Notes under the pieces: generated by a model
Told to the model about the DNA's origin: nothing
Databases searched by the model: none
What the model saw: the letters and a program-made list of their open reading frames with translations, nothing else
Assembly: GCA_948474755.1 (NCBI GenBank)
Contig: CAOLHI010001658.1
Span: 124,001-188,000, forward strand
Source of the DNA: Ctenosaura bakeri
Taxonomy: Eukaryota > Chordata > Lepidosauria > Squamata > Iguanidae
Direction of reading: 5' to 3'
DNA: 64,000 nucleotides
Position numbers and translations under genes: made by a program
Part shown: piece after piece, positions 24,629 to 34,999 of the stretch
Numbering within the stretch: the first letter of the stretch is position 1
Layout: each line of letters opens with the position of its first letter

Positions 24629-25108
24629 TCACATCTGTGTCTGAGAGAGAGCATAGGCTATGTCCACCCCAGCCACATGAATTGCCATAAAGAGAATGAT
24701 ATACTGCAGAAATTCAGGGGCAAACGCTCTGACCAACCTCATAACTCTGGGGCACTTGGATGACAAGGAACTTATGATCTGAATGGAAGAGTTAGGTAAC
24801 TCCTCCAGCCATATCCAAACCACAACCAAGATGGGGAAAAACTCCAAAAATGTAATATTGGTTGTAAGGCCAGCCTCCACCCTATCACTCAGCAGAGATG
24901 AGATCACCATCCCCCCCTTGAAATAGATTCTGAAGCCCACTGAGCCTGTAGCATTGAAGGATATCTGTAAAGTATCTTGAAGCTTCTGCTCCTCATTCCA
25001 AAAGGATATCCCATTGAAAACAGTAAGAAATTCCAGCCAAACTCCAAGATCCTCTTGAATCCTTTGCATGATTTTAATTCTATAATACGCTTTGCTGACT
25101 CCACTCAT
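24629..25108 (-). pseudogene. RNase H domain of YR retrotransposon
   Basis: A 159-codon minus-strand open frame, the longest remnant of the element. LQISFNATGSVGFRIYFKGG matches the RNase H start (family F-TDA-xGSxGFGAYF; the catalytic Asp is Asn here). NITFLEFFPILVVVWIW and IISSLSSKCPRVMRLVRAFA follow, both typical of DIRS/Ngaro RNase H. The preceding RT palm is not present to the right, where unrelated sequence begins near 25.15 kb. Confidence 0.7.
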
Positions 25109-25300
25109 GGCATCAAATGTTCAATGAGCTCCTGAAACTCCCTTAGTGTAACTTTTTTTCTGGATGAGAAATGCAGAAACTGTTTCCCTCATACCCTGCA
25201 ATTTCTTCATGGGCAATCTACATAGTTAACTGCATCAGTTTCAATACCCAAACTCTACTTCATTTGAATTTAACTTCCCTCTCCCCTTGGAGCTATCTAG

Positions 25301-25721
25301 GGCCCTTTCCGTACCTTACCATCTTGTGGCGCTGGGGTGTGGGGATTGCTCAAGCAGCCTCCAATGACAGGCTTTAGCATCCGGGGTCCTTTGGCTCCGA
25401 ATGAGCTGCCTGCTCATGCGAAAGCCCCGCCTCTTCCTTCTGCAGTGCAGCCTGGGACCTTCCCAGGCTGTGCTGGGGCAGGAAAAGTGACCAGTGTGGC
25501 TCTGGAGGCTCCACACGCCAGGTAAGTGCGTAGGGAGCCCTGGAGCAATGTGCGATTGCGCACCATTTTCAGCTTCTAGCCGAAAATGAAAAGGTGTGTG
25601 GTTGGCACTTGCCGGCCTCTGGAGCATTGCACGATTGTGAGTGTATCGTGCAGATCGCTCCTCACAATCGTGTGATGCTCCAGGTCCTCTTTCACATGGA
25701 AAATGCAGTGTGAAAAGGGCT
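25301..25721. mobile_element. Non-autonomous DNA transposon, PIF/Harbinger-like, copy 2
   Basis: Ends ggccctttccgtac and gtgtgaaaagggc(t). The interior is shared with the 8331-8748 copy (cttctgcagtgcagcctggg; agccgaaaatgaaaaggtg against gagctgaaaatgatataatg). Nearly the same length as copy 1 (421 against 418 bp). It is inserted in or next to the interrupted YR element. Confidence 0.65.
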
Positions 25722-25749
25722 TATGAATTTTCCCCCACTCCCATCTTCT

Positions 25750-27500
25750 CAGATTCCTTTCCTTGCCCATTACTAATATATCTAGTTCCTTCCTACTTGG
25801 TATTTTAGGATAATTGTCCTGAAACAAAACACCTTTTTTCATCTTTCTCTCACTGTCTTCAGTCATACAGGCTATTTGGTTTCATTCAACCATCAATGTT
25901 GCTTGATTACAGATCAGTTTCAGAATAACTTCCCCTTCTCCTCCTCTTGAGCTGTAATCTTTGTTTCACAAACCAGAACTTCTTTGTTGTGCATCTTCTC
26001 CAGTTCAGTAATTTATTCCTCCATTAGCTCAACTTGAATTTGTCTCTCCAAATTGATTTTCAACTTTCTCCATTTCCATATTGCTAACCTAAGTATCCCT
26101 ATCTTGCCTTACATCTCCCGACAGTTCTTCCTTGATCTCATTGATCTCATTCCTCAGGGCCTCTTCATATTTAGGAGTTTCACTTCTCTCAAAGAATACA
26201 GCTCCTCCATCATTCACTGTAAAAAGTTCTGAGAAAATTCCTGGAATTTCCATCTTTAATTCAACCCAGCAGTTTCAGAATTATCTAGCCAAAAGTTGCC
26301 AATAAGTCAGTCTTATGAATATCAAATCAATACCACCTGTAGTTTCTCGCACTATAATTTCTCCTTGTTAAAATCTAATTCAGTCTTACAAATAAGATGA
26401 GATTCAGTCTATCCACAAAATATATGCATTTAAATCCTTAATTATTTTCTTTTAAACATGTCAACTCCCAATCTTCTAATTTATTTATCCTGATCTTGTG
26501 GGATGAACAGAGCTCTTGGTTGCAGAAAGAAGGTTGTTGGAGAGGCTCCATTGTTCTGTTTTAGTCAGAAGAATTCTTCACTTTTGTAACTCCAGGGATT
26601 TATTTTTATTTTAAAAAGCAGTTTGCCAGTATGGGGCTGTTAGATCTTCAGATCCAAACAGCTGTGTTTCATGGCAAGGGCTGAAGGTGTCACTCCTTCT
26701 GTCTTTATCACTCACAATGTGTTTACTTAAAAATAAGTAATGGGAATTCCAGAACCTGATGAGTGATCCCTGCTCCCCTTTTAATCCAGAGGGAGTTTCT
26801 TCAGCCAAAGATCCCATGGCCAACACTTTTGCTCGGAAAGCTCTCCTTGCTGCCTGAGCTGCAGCCCAAAGTCAAAGTCTAGTAATAATTTCATTAACTG
26901 ACTCACCTTTCAAGTAGGACAAATGATGGAAAATCCTGTGTTCACAGGAAGCTTTCTTCAGCAGAACTCTTAGAAGGGGCACTCTTAATTTGGGAATGGG
27001 AGGTCAAAAGAAGGGGCCAGGTACCCTCCCTTCTCAAACCTCCTTCTGAATCTTCTGTCTAATTATATGCTCCAAATCCACAACTGACTTTAATTTCCTA
27101 GACCTATAATGGCTATGAATTCCTTGAAATGGAAATGTATCTTAAACAGTTCATCTAAATAATGTGCCAAATCTCGAGCAGTGTACAATTGCAGAAAAGA
27201 CATTAATCTATGCTGCTTAATGGTGCCCCTTTAGGAGGTGGAGGGATGTTCCCAGGTCCTTCTTACCTGGTTCCTGCTCTCTGCTACCATCTGATTGACT
27301 TGTCCTTTAGGAAAATTTGGAAAGAAATGGGATCTTTCACAGATTAAACCTTAATGTTTAAACCTATGCAGTCAGTTTGTACATTCACTCTGAACTCCAA
27401 ACTGCCAGCAAAGCAACTTCTGTGAGTGTCCTGGGATATCAGAGGCCTTATGCATCCACTAGGCTTTCTGCACTATATGGCCACTGTAAGATTACTCACC
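25750..27500. other. Unidentified sequence interrupting the YR element
   Basis: Not recognised. On the minus strand a stretch near 26.2 kb reads YEEALRNEINEIKEELSG, a charged coiled-coil-like piece that could be LINE ORF1 debris. Stops are frequent. It sits where the RT domain of the YR element would be expected. Confidence 0.3.
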
Positions 27501-27519
27501 TTGTATTGGTCACTTAGGG

Positions 27520-28021
27520 TGTGATAAAGTAATTTTGGAGGTTAGCTATTTGGAATGCCTGTGCAACTTAATGGCTAGTTGCTAAGCACCAGGAATAGCA
27601 CCTCAAGAATGAAACCCAGCACAGTGGTATTTGTGGGTGGGGCTTAAGGATGAGAGGAATTCTATTTGAGGCAAAGTTTCTGTGTGTGTTTTGAGCCTTC
27701 AGTAAGAACTAGTCAGAAAGAGAGGGTGGTTTTGGTTTATGGTTAAGCAGCTGAGAAAAAGACACAGAGAACTGCTGTCTGAAGCAGAAATTGATTGTTC
27801 AAAGTCTGTCAGAAGTTTAAACTGTTAATGTATCAACACTGTACTACAACTGAACTCTAACAAGATACTTTATTTCCACTGTTATTAAAATAAATGTTAT
27901 TGTTTGTTTTACAACTGCAGTCAGTCTGAGTTATGTAAAGTCGCTGTAATAAAGAAAACACACTACCTTAAATAAATAGTTTGATTCTGAGGAACAATTA
28001 AAACTCTACATCAGTTACACA
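27520..28021 (-). mobile_element. Possible solo LTR or other short insertion
   Basis: About 500 bp bounded by tgtgataaag and ...gttacaca (TG...CA ends). It contains polyadenylation-like AATAAA sites (27946, 27971) and a promoter-like GC/AT contrast. The nonamer tgtgataaa occurs at 27520 and again at 28027. It may be a target duplication or a chance repeat. Strand is uncertain. Confidence 0.25.
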
Positions 28022-28678
28022 AAGGTTGTGATAAAATGGTGAAGTTGGACAAAGTGATATTGGTGACAGGGTGCCTTATTGGACAGATAGTGCCACACCA
28101 GTCAGAGGCAGAATAACACACATGATCTGCATCCACAGTTATGGCTATGTTTGATCTCATCTGAGGGTGAGGTTAATGGCTGCCTTCATATAGAAGGATT
28201 CAACATAAAATAACCAAATAGGCCCAGAAAAATCTACAAAAGTCTGATAAATAATATCCATGTACTGGATAAGACAAAAAGCTCAAGGAGGCTATGTTCT
28301 GCCAATCATGCCAATTTGCCCAGGTCCTGTCCACTTTGCATTTTCTCTATTTTTGCCTTTCTTTGCTATTAATTTCCTCTTTATCCTTCTTTTTTAGCTC
28401 ATTATATGTATTGTCTCTGCAATATCTTGTGGACTGATCACCCAAAAGGAGTGTGTACTTCCCACAGGGAATGGCCAAACAAGAATTGCATTAAATTCCA
28501 TACTGGACCAAGGGACTATAGCTCCTAAATCAACAATCTGCCATGTTTGAGTTTCTACTCTAGGGGGCTAATCAGAGTAGGGTGGTCATTGAGGCTGGGC
28601 CCATGTTCAAATTGGTTGTGTGATCAGCCCAATCTCCAAAGATCCTGAAGGGCTGCCAGCACCTTGCACGCCATGTTA

Positions 28679-29109
28679 TCAAGCAGGTGCTATCCAAATT
28701 TCCCAGGGCCAGCTATAGCCTTCCAACCACCCACTAACTATGTTAGCAGCCTCACCTGAAGCCACTTGAGCTGACAAGATCTCAGACACTCTGCCCAGCT
28801 CATTCAATGAAGCCGCAGACATCACATCATCACCATTAGCAGATGTAGCAGGTTCTATGGGTTCCTCTTGTTGCATCTGCCTTTCTAGAGCATCAACATG
28901 GGGCCTGATTCGATTAGTAAGCCTCACCTTAATAAACATCCTGGGGACCTTTTGGGGAGTGACAGCTTAGAAGGAGCCTCAATCTTCTCTAAGGCATATA
29001 ATCTAGGTAAAATAGTGCCCCTCCTCCTCAGATGATGATGATGCAGCCATTTCAACAATTGCCTCTTCACTGATCCTTGCCTTTGATGCCTTGCTTTCTT
29101 GGGCCCCAT
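28679..29109 (-). pseudogene. gag-like ORF1 remnant of YR retrotransposon
   Basis: The minus-strand frame begins MGPKKARHQRQGSVKRQ (basic N-terminus) and continues, after frame changes, with LYALEKIEAPSKLSLPK and a hydrophilic Gln/Glu-rich piece (QQEEPIEPATSANGDD). The position at the element's 5' side and the basic leader fit an Ngaro gag. Homology is by recognition and moderate. Confidence 0.45.
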
Positions 29110-29539
29110 AACTCATCTGCTACAGAAAACTAGTCATAGTCCTGCAATCAAGACAGCCAGAGACTACCCCCTTGTAGATGTTGCCTGAGCAGGACACTAG
29201 AGAACCCAGCCAACCCTAGACTGAGGCTTGATAGTCTAGCTTAATGACCAAATTGAGATGGAAAACCAAGGCCCAGATGGGGCCTGTGAAGCTTATTGGC
29301 AGCTCAGTAGGTCATTATCTAACTCAGGCTTGGTGGAGGACTGGAGGCTGAATAGTGTTAGAAAGGCAAGGCAGCCTGAATAAGCCCTAATCAGCAAACC
29401 ACAAAGGATCTAAGAGGCAGATGGAGGCCTACAGGTATAATCACCAGCCATGAGACTAGCTGTGCAGGCCTGACCCAATCCAATAAGCTGGCCCATAACT
29501 GGGATGGGGGCAGGGGCAGGGGCAGAGGTAGAGTGAGAC

Positions 29540-29800
29540 CCATGGACGTAGCCAAGGCCTGAAAGCCTATCCACAGTCTAACAGCCATGTGGTCACCTAA
29601 CAAGGCCTATGTACATAATTAGGGGTCTGCAGGCAACTGGGTCCAACACAACCCAAAGCTGGCAGGCCTAATTGGGGGTGTGGGGAGTGAGGGCTGTGGA
29701 CCTAGTTGAGGCCTTAGAACAGCCATATGTTGGCCTAATGAGGCCTATATGTATTAATAGGGGTCTGCAGGCTTCACACAGGCCCAATGCACTAGTAGAC
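29540..29800. repeat. Diverged tandem repeat, period about 152 bp
   Basis: Two units share aaggcctatgtacataatta/gaggcctatatgtattaata followed by ggggtctgcaggc, and upstream a cagccatrtg block (starts near 29543 and 29695). It lies upstream of the gag start and so would be in the 5' untranslated region of the YR element. The (GGGGCA)n-like tract at 29507-29528 adjoins it. Confidence 0.5.
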
Positions 29801-30199
29801 TGGGCCTCTGGACACAACAACAGCAGCAACACCCAAGACCTGAGCCACAGCATAGCCTATGTCTGACCAGCCTACTGTACACCCGCAGGGGGCTAGTTAA
29901 GGCCAATTGGTTTATGGGGGAGGGGGTTACAAAGGCTCAATCCAGCTAGAAACTTATAGCTAGAAACCTGGCACCCTATGCCCAATCCCAGCGGGGAGAC
30001 TTTGAGATGCCCACCTGCACAGCAGTGAGGCCTGCTAACCCTTATTGTGTCACACACACCACCATGGCCATTCCTCAAACCATTACACCATCTCTAGCAT
30101 CACTGTTTGCCTCTTCTCCCTCTGTGCTGCTGGTCCCACCCACTTGCACATTTGTGTGTTTCAAAAGACTCTTAGCTGATGAAATCAGGCAGAGGGAGG

Positions 30200-30640
30200 G
30201 GAGAGTGTGGCAGAACCTTATAACTCCTCCAATTCCCCCCCCACTCCTTACTCTCTATCATAGTGCAAAGTGCCATTGTTTCCGTTTTTCTTTTAGCTAC
30301 ATATTAACCCTACATCTGCTAAAAGGCAGTATTCACTTCATTGCTTTTCAATTATTTTTCAATTATTTAAAGCAATTTCTTATTTTATACTAAGCACTAT
30401 TTCCCATGGAGGCCAGCAAATGAGTCTTTCCACCCTAAATGCTACACAGCACTGGCAGGGTGGGAGCAGGGACTGGAGATATATTCTTTAGAGCAACCAA
30501 ACACTGGGATGATATTTGCAGAGAGCTATCCACACAATTAGAGGATCCTTTTCTTGGTCAGCTGCTGTCTATTCAAATCCTGTGAGTATAATTTGTGGAG
30601 ACGGGATTTTGCCCCAATACATATCACTTTATAATACTTT
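30200..30640. other. No feature recognised
   Basis: Sequence between the presumed 5' end of the YR element and the BovB-like fragment. A 128-codon plus-strand frame (30007-30393) crosses the boundary, lacks any family signature and is not called. Confidence 0.5.
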
Positions 30641-31130
30641 TTTGTTGTTTGCTGTCAAATCAACTACAAATTATGGTGATTCTCTAACTGAGACAGTTCC
30701 CAGAGCCTGTCATCAACTGTCTTGCTCAGACCTTGGAAACTCAGGGCTGTGGCATTCTTGGTTGAATCAGTCAACCTGAATGTAGTCTCCCTCTTCCCCA
30801 ATGGCCTTCCACTTTGCTAAGCATTATTGTCTTTTCAGTGAGTCATGACGTCTTACGATATGGCCAACGTATGGCAGGTTCTGTTTAGTCATCTTGGTTT
30901 CTAGGGAGAGTTCAGGACTGATTGCTCTCAAACTCTTTCATTTGTCTTTTAACTGTCCATGATATCCATAGAACTTGTCCAGCACCACGTTTCAAATGAC
31001 TTGTTTTTCTACCTGTCAGTTTTCTTCACTGTTCAGGCTTTACATCCATTCATAGAAACTGGAAATACTATGGAATGGGTGATCCTAACATTGGTATTTA
31101 ATGATCAATCTTAGCATTTGAAGATCTTAC
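30640..31130 (-). mobile_element. BovB/RTE-like LINE, C-terminal part, minus strand
   Basis: Ordered motifs of the 3' part of an RTE-type ORF read in reverse: ctcagggctgtggcattctt, cattattgtcttttcagtga, gtcatcttggtttctaggga, tttcttcactgttcaggctt, then catccattcatagaaac. The last pieces correspond to the 'YGCESWT-KK' and 'FEMWCWRR' region of such ORFs. Heavily decayed. Confidence 0.65.
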
Positions 31131-31362
31131 CTGGTTTCTTTATAGCTGGACTTCCAGGTCTTCTGACTTCTTGACCACAGTCTGCATTTTGATTAATGGC
31201 CAAGTTATACAAAATCCTTAACCTACACATATAATTCAGTTAATGAAGAAGGTGTGTTCCTGGATATTACTTCTTATACTGGAAAATCTGGTACCAGAGA
31301 CAGAAATAACAGGAAAAATGGGGATAGTTCCTGCACAACAAAAAAATGAAGCGGATTTCAAT

Positions 31363-31492
31363 GTGTTTCAGACTCCTTGGAGGTTTTTAAGCAGAGGCTT
31401 GATGGCCATCTGTCGGGATTGATTTGAGGGTGTTCCTGCATGGCAGGGGGTTGGACTGGTCTCTTCCAACTCTACATTTCTATGATTCTAAC
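31363..31492 (+). mobile_element. CR1 LINE 3' end (same subfamily as the 58-kb element)
   Basis: Shares ggcttgatggccatctgtcg, gggtgttcctgcatggcagg and ctacatttctatgattct with the 3' end of the CR1 at 62.66-62.79 kb, with a 13-bp internal deletion. A very short 5'-truncated copy inserted within the BovB-like remnants. Confidence 0.88.
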
Positions 31493-32084
31493 AATATTCA
31501 CATGTAAAATGAAATAACCAGGTCAGGTAAACCACACATGAGAAATAAAAACATATTGAACCTGCTGGAGACCACTTCAAAGCTGTTTTCAAAGGGGATT
31601 TTTTTTCTTTCACCAGTCTCTGCTTTTCTAATGATTTTCAGTTTCATGGCCACATCTATGCTTTTTTAACATGACAGCAAAGTACTGCTCAGACAGGACT
31701 ATTCCCCTTTATCTCTGTTTCTCTGCATATGTTCAGTAAAAGATTCTGGAGGTAGCTACAACTTGTCTTGCTTGTTGTAGGCAGACACACACAGCTAAAG
31801 ATGGATCAGCTTAGAGTAGTATCTTGCTCTTTCTCAAGCTTTGTTAACTGAATTGTTTACTGCAGACATTCAGTTGCAACTTGACGCTGAAAGGCTCTTT
31901 CTTCCTTCACCATTCTCCCAATGCAGATGCAGAAAAAATATGTATAGGTAGATACAGCATGAAGAGATGGGGGGGGGCACTGGTCAGGTATAAAATGACT
32001 TTATAAAAAGGAGCGCTTTTGTTAGAGGCTTTGCTAACTGAGATATGCCTATATTTCAATGTCTTTGTTACCCACTTTAAAATA

Positions 32085-32300
32085 ATGTAAGTCATCTGTC
32101 ACCATTAATTCTGTTTTCTTAATATTCAAATGTAACCCTATTTTCTTCCTCAAATTTCATCAGGAGTAATTCAAACTCTGCTATTTTTGCAAGTGCTGTG
32201 TGTCATCTGCATCTCTTAAACTGTTGATGTCCTTTCTCCAATTTTCATACCTTCTTCCTCTGACTCTAGTCCTACTTTTCATATCGTATGTTCTGCATAT
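32085..32300 (-). mobile_element. BovB/RTE-like LINE, reverse transcriptase core remnant
   Basis: The minus strand reads through 'INSLRDADDT', a mutated form of the INxLRYADDT catalytic block of RTE-type reverse transcriptases (plus strand gtgtcatctgcatctcttaa, ctgttgatgtcctttctcc). With the 30.6-31.1 kb piece it is probably one element split by later insertions, since RT lies upstream of the C-terminus in the same orientation. Confidence 0.55.
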
Positions 32301-32479
32301 AAATTAAACAGATAGGGTGATAAATCTCATCATGGGAGAAAGACGGGATATAAATTTAATAAATAACTAAAATGAAATAAATAAAATGTTTAACACACCT
32401 TCCCCAGTTTTTCTTGATCTCATTTAGGCTCAGCAGTGCAGATACACCCTTAAATATAAAGCAATAGAGTTCAACAATT

Positions 32480-32930
32480 TTCTAGTTGCTTACACTGAAA
32501 TTTACCATTTCAATGTCCATCCCTCCAGTTTGGAGAAAATCTTGCAGAACTTTTCACAATCCATTTTCATTCTCAATACCTTTTGGTCATCAGCAAATAT
32601 GGTGACCTCACCTCACTATTCACCCCAGCTCAGATCATTTATGAACAAGTTGAATAAGCACCAATCCCTGTGTGGATCTCTGGGGGACCTTACCATTAAC
32701 ATCCATCCACTGTGAGAATGGACCATTTAGTCCTGCTCTCTGCACTCAGTCTTCAGCCCATAGATACACTTCTCCACATATCCCATGACTGCTAATTTTG
32801 TTCCAAAGTTTTTGGTGAGGAACTGTGTCAAAAGCCTTTTGGAAGTCCAAGTAAATGGTCCATGTGACAAGCTACAGAGAATAACTGCCGTCACATTACA
32901 AGAAGACTGTCTGTAAAAATTACCTGTGTA
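32480..32930 (-). mobile_element. CR1/L3-like LINE RT fragment, minus strand
   Basis: In reverse it matches the RT core of an old CR1-type LINE. The plus strand holds cccagctcagatcatttatg, ctctgggggaccttaccatt and gtcaaaagccttttggaagtccaa-like text, complementary to the 'GVPQGSxLGPLLF' and 'DFxKAFDxVPH' blocks. Many stops. Confidence 0.6.
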
Positions 32931-33400
32931 TATATTAGATGGAGAAGGTGACAAATTTTTCAGGGATGTTACAAAACCAAATGAAAGTCCTGCTGCTGTA
33001 TCTGAGTACTTCTCGCTTGAAACAACCTCTAGGGACAACCTGTCAGCTTTGCCTGAGCACCAGCTGGAATTGGTGACAGTATTTTTATCATTATTTCAGC
33101 CTGGAAATTGGCTAGGAGGAATTTCTGAAAGATTCCTGGGAAGCATTTTTAGGCTTGTGCATTGTGGGACAGTTGTCTGATTCCCATCTTCCTAGACTTG
33201 GATATTGTAAATAAACATAATTTACCAAGATGCCACAAATACTCTCCTCATTAGAAATCATGAAGTTTTCCTGGAAGCCCATACATCAGGGAGGTGGACA
33301 AAACATCACTGTGCTACAGAAGCTTCCAGCTGCCATTACTACATTTCTCGTTACTCTGCAAAACTTCGGAAATCAGTGAGAATCAACTAGGGTGGGAAAC

Positions 33401-33505
33401 ATGCAGCTGTCTAGATGTTGGAATACAATCCCACACATTTCTTCCCTTTGTTCATGGGTTGTGGGGAGCTAGAGTTCAATAACATCCAGAAGGCTACGTG
33501 ATACC
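33401..33505. mobile_element. MITE, family B, decayed
   Basis: Left ctagatgttggaatacaatc and right ataacatccagaaggctac are opposed ends of the same palindromic element seen at 6.65, 36.74 and 40.6 kb. Confidence 0.45.
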
Positions 33506-34008
33506 CACAGTGGACCAAGGTTAGTGGCAACTTGTAAGTGCCATTGGATCTAGTCCAATAATCCCAATGTTCTTAGCCAATCCTTCACCCCATCCTACCA
33601 CCTAAAACACATACAACAAGTTTGGCTTGCAGTCCAAGCATCAGAATAATTGCTTTCTTGGTTCAGACAAGTAGAGTTGATTTTAATATTGTTACAAGCC
33701 TCCCACTGAGCAGTGAGGCATTAAAAAGCAGTGTTCACTTAATTTAATTCTCATTGGATGAGCAAGTACTTGTGGTGTCCTTCCAATATCTCCTCTACCT
33801 ACAAAAATACAGGCTGGGTACGAGTGGTAGCAAGCAGGATCTGTTCTTCCATTTCAGGCCTTAAATGATGGATGAACATGTATTCCTGATTCCAAAGGCT
33901 ATTTTTTGTGGCCCCAATCCCTCCAGACCCCAAGTACCCTTTTTCTGCCCCCTAAAGGGGAGTGCATCTCTTGGAGCCTTTTCATAAAACACAATTATAG
34001 AACTGTGT

Positions 34009-34106
34009 TGTTGTTGTGTGCTTTCAAGTCGTTTCTGACTTAGGTTCACCTTAGGGTTGCCATAAGTTGGAAACAACTTGAAGGCACACAACAACAAAAA
34101 CAATGA
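34009..34106. mobile_element. Two SINE 3' tails in tail-facing inverted arrangement
   Basis: gttgttgttgtgtgctttca and ttgaaggcacacaacaac are the same SINE tail on opposite strands, separated by about 50 bp of shared SINE sequence (cttaggttcaccttaggg). The segment is a near-palindrome formed by SINE recombination or nested insertion. The trinucleotide runs that follow are listed separately. Confidence 0.7.
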
Positions 34107-34117
34107 CAACAACAGCA

Positions 34118-34163
34118 ACTACTACTACTACTACTATCATCATCATCATCATTATTATTATTC
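34118..34163 (+). repeat. Compound microsatellite (ACT)n(ATC)n(ATT)n
   Basis: Three successive trinucleotide runs, about 5 units each, between SINE pieces. They probably arose from the SINE (ACA)n tail. Confidence 0.85.
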
Positions 34164-34460
34164 TGAGCCAGCATGGTGTGGTGGTTTGAGTTTTGGACTA
34201 CAATTCTGGAGACCAGAGTGCGATTCCCCACTCAGCCATGGAAATCTATTGGGTGACCTTGGGCATGCCATGCACTTTCAGCTCCAGAAAACTCTGCAAT
34301 AGGTTCACCTTAAGGTTGCCATATTGTGCAGTTTTCTGGAGCTGAGAGTACATGGTATGCCCAAGGTCACATAGTGGGTTTCCATGGCCGAGTGGGGAAC
34401 TGAACTCTGGTCTCCAGGGTCATAGTCCAACACTCAAACCACTTCACCACACTGGTCCTC
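34164..34460. mobile_element. Inverted pair of tRNA-derived SINEs
   Basis: A plus-strand copy (34164-34322: agccagcatggtgtggtgg ... ggttcaccttaaggttgcca) is followed at once by a minus-strand copy (about 34323-34460: cagttttctggagctgagag ... caaaccacttcaccacactg). Both lost their tails at the joint. Heads point outward, so a transcript would fold into a hairpin of about 130 bp. Confidence 0.8.
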
Positions 34461-34469
34461 AAATAACAA

Positions 34470-34682
34470 CAACAATAAGATGATGATGATGATGAGTGCC
34501 TTTAAGTCATTTCTGACCTACAGAAACCCTAAGATGAACCTATCATGGGGGACTTAGAGTGTGTGATACCTCCAAGGTCATCCAGTGGGTTTCCATGGTT
34601 GAGCAGGGAATCAATCAAACCCTGATCTCCAGGGTCATAGTGCAATGCTCAAACCACTATACCACACACTGGCTCTCAGTTA
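34470..34682 (-). mobile_element. tRNA-derived SINE, minus strand
   Basis: Tail complement with (ATG)n, taagtcatttctgacctaca, ccagtgggtttccatggttg, and the head complement caaaccactataccacacac. It abuts the inverted pair to its left. Confidence 0.85.
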
Positions 34683-34999
34683 TAGAATACCTTCCATTAT
34701 TTCACATCATTTCATGTCTGGGAAAAGTTATGATTTTGGACCACAATTTCCAGCATCCCCAGATAACATGGTCACTGCTGCAACTTGTAATCCAAGTATA
34801 CAATTTTTGTAGGCTCTGGCACGGAATAGGGCCATACCTATTCATTCTTTCCCTCACTGTGAAATCAGGACAGATTATATAGTTTCTTTATTCAACCTAT
34901 GGAAAAAAAATGTGTTCAAAGTTTGCATTCAGGTGGTGGGCAACTGGGTGAATTGACTCTCAGGGGAACAGGGGGAAGAAAAAGACACATGCACGCATA

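Larger units (their letters stand above)
22440..30200 (-). mobile_element. Ngaro/DIRS-type tyrosine-recombinase retrotransposon, decayed and interrupted
   Basis: Seen on the minus strand, in element order from right to left: a gag-like N-terminus (29109-28679), RNase H (25108-24629), a tyrosine recombinase (about 24446-23760) and an SGNH-hydrolase-like remnant (23629-23378). Known: YR retrotransposons of the DIRS/Ngaro group carry RT-RNase H followed by a tyrosine recombinase instead of an integrase, and some Ngaro elements add a hydrolase. Inference: this order and the hydrolase fit Ngaro better than DIRS1, which has a methyltransferase-like domain. The RT segment between gag and RNase H is missing or replaced by unrelated DNA at about 25.15-28.0 kb. 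Boundaries are approximate because the split terminal repeats were not resolved. All frames carry stops. Confidence 0.7.

Noticed and set aside
30007..30393. 128-codon plus-strand frame
   Set aside because: Low-complexity, Pro/Ser/Leu-rich translation crossing the presumed edge of the YR element; no family signature.
34078..34302. Open frames with poly-Tyr, poly-His or poly-Asp tracts
   Set aside because: Trinucleotide microsatellites between SINEs, not coding.
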